Virus record (IMG/VR): IMGVR_UViG_3300017971_000154
Span: 1 to 37,168 of that record
Reading direction: 5' to 3' (one strand)
Origin: a virus
Length of the DNA: 37,168 bases
In this document: positions 36,778 through 37,168 of the stretch, piece by piece
How the letters are laid out: each line of letters starts with the position of its first letter
Position numbering within the stretch: position 1 is the first letter of the stretch
Notes under the pieces: model-generated
Seen by the model: the letters and a program-made list of their open reading frames with translations, nothing else
Databases searched by the model: none
Told to the model about the DNA's origin: nothing
Program-made: the position numbers and the translations under genes

Positions 36778-37168
36778 TTAATTTTCTTGTATAAATTTTT
36801 TACTTGATGCCTTATAAAGTAACCCTACCATTCCAAGCTCTCCAAACTCACGACATTTTTTTACAATCAGGTAATTATCGGCGTATTTTCCCTCCTTAGA
36901 TAATTCCTGCTTAGTAACAACGTCGGGTCTCCAGACTATTATGACGTTATGGGCTAAATCTGTTATGCTTGAACTTCCTGAGACATCACTCTTATCAGGT
37001 GTCTCTCTATCACTCGCTTTTTTACGAGAGTGTGAAACTAAATGAAAATGAATAGGATACTCCAGAACTAAATTGACAATCTCATTTATAAATTTACCTT
37101 GCTCTTCAAATATATTGTTAGTATCCAGACTTATTCTCTTGAGGCTGTCTAAAATAATAGTATCTATA
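36778..37168 (-). CDS. Primase-helicase, C-terminal part (continuation of 1-1385)
   Basis: The frame enters from the right edge and ends at TAA 36778. It encodes the end of the helicase domain: HFHLVSHSRKKASDRETPDK, SGSSSITDLAHNVIIVWRPD, and NYLIVKKCREFGELG. These correspond to the late motifs of DnaB-like helicases, including the HxRK sensor and the arginine-containing end. The part unique to this side is 36778-37045 (268 nt); the rest duplicates 1-123. Joining the two sides gives exactly 551 codons with the stop. Confidence 0.93.
   Translation of the reverse strand, partial: IDTIILDSLKRISLDTNNIFEEQGKFINEIVNLVLEYPIHFHLVSHSRKKASDRETPDKSDVSGSSSITDLAHNVIIVWRPDVVTKQELSKEGKYADNYLIVKKCREFGELGMVGLLYKASSKKFIQEN
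37046..37168. repeat. Terminal direct repeat, right copy
   Basis: This is the exact second copy of bases 1-123. Only the first copy should be counted, which sets the unique length at 37,045 bp. Confidence 0.97.

Overview
The window is one complete tailed-phage genome, almost certainly a siphovirus. The first 123 bases recur exactly as the last 123 (1-123 = 37046-37168), so the molecule closes into a circle of 37,045 bp. The primase-helicase gene, cut by the window ends, joins in frame across that junction to give 550 codons. All credible genes lie on the minus strand and are read from high to low coordinates. The DNA is AT-rich, with GGAGG ribosome-binding sites and TTGACA-N16/17-TATAAT-like promoters. 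This fits a host with ordinary sigma70 signals (Firmicutes, Fusobacteria or similar); a Bacteroidetes host is unlikely. A peptide resembling the NrdD C-terminus hints at an anaerobe, and a lipoprotein-like transglycosylase hints at an outer membrane. The host cannot be fixed from sequence alone. No integrase, tRNA or CRISPR array was seen.

Layout in transcription order. (1) 36.8-32.6 kb: a promoter, then small accessory genes. These include a DUF1367-like protein, a LexA-type DNA-binding domain, an HNH endonuclease, zinc-ribbon proteins, an SSB fragment fused to another protein, a small-terminase candidate, and a 0.4-kb gene-free block with paired hairpins. (2) 32.56-32.44 kb: a promoter-terminator unit that may make a ~54-nt RNA, followed by a promoter that would start the large-terminase mRNA at its own AUG. 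(3) 32.4-25.1 kb: large terminase, SPP1-type portal, minor head protein, scaffold, major capsid, further virion proteins and the first head-tail connector.

(4) 25.1-20.2 kb: a surface-sugar cassette inserted between two connector genes. It encodes a NeuA-like CMP-sugar synthetase, a NeuB-like nonulosonate synthase without SAF domain, two proteins resembling GT42/GT29 sialyltransferases, a GT8 glycosyltransferase, a SAM methyltransferase, a HAD phosphatase and three tiny proteins. Together they could make and transfer a sialic-acid-like sugar. (5) 20.3-10.8 kb: head closure, HK97-gp10-like and tail-completion proteins, major tail protein, tail chaperones with a -1 frameshift site, tape measure, distal tail, tail-collar, hub and fibre proteins. 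(6) 10.8-7.8 kb: lysis and accessory genes, with overlapping small membrane ORFs, an amidase, a metallophosphoesterase, the NrdD-like peptide, a holin candidate and an unusual lipobox/TM protein, closed by a terminator.

(7) 7.8-4.6 kb: a clean promoter-to-terminator operon of small proteins (one STAS-like), a Rad52/Erf-like annealing candidate, a Cas4-like nuclease, SSB and zinc ribbons, i.e. a recombination module. (8) 4.4-0 kb and across the junction: pentapeptide-repeat protein, replisome organizer, lytic transglycosylase, an interrupted Cys-rich gene, small genes and the primase-helicase. No DNA polymerase was found, so replication probably borrows host enzymes recruited by the organizer and primase-helicase.
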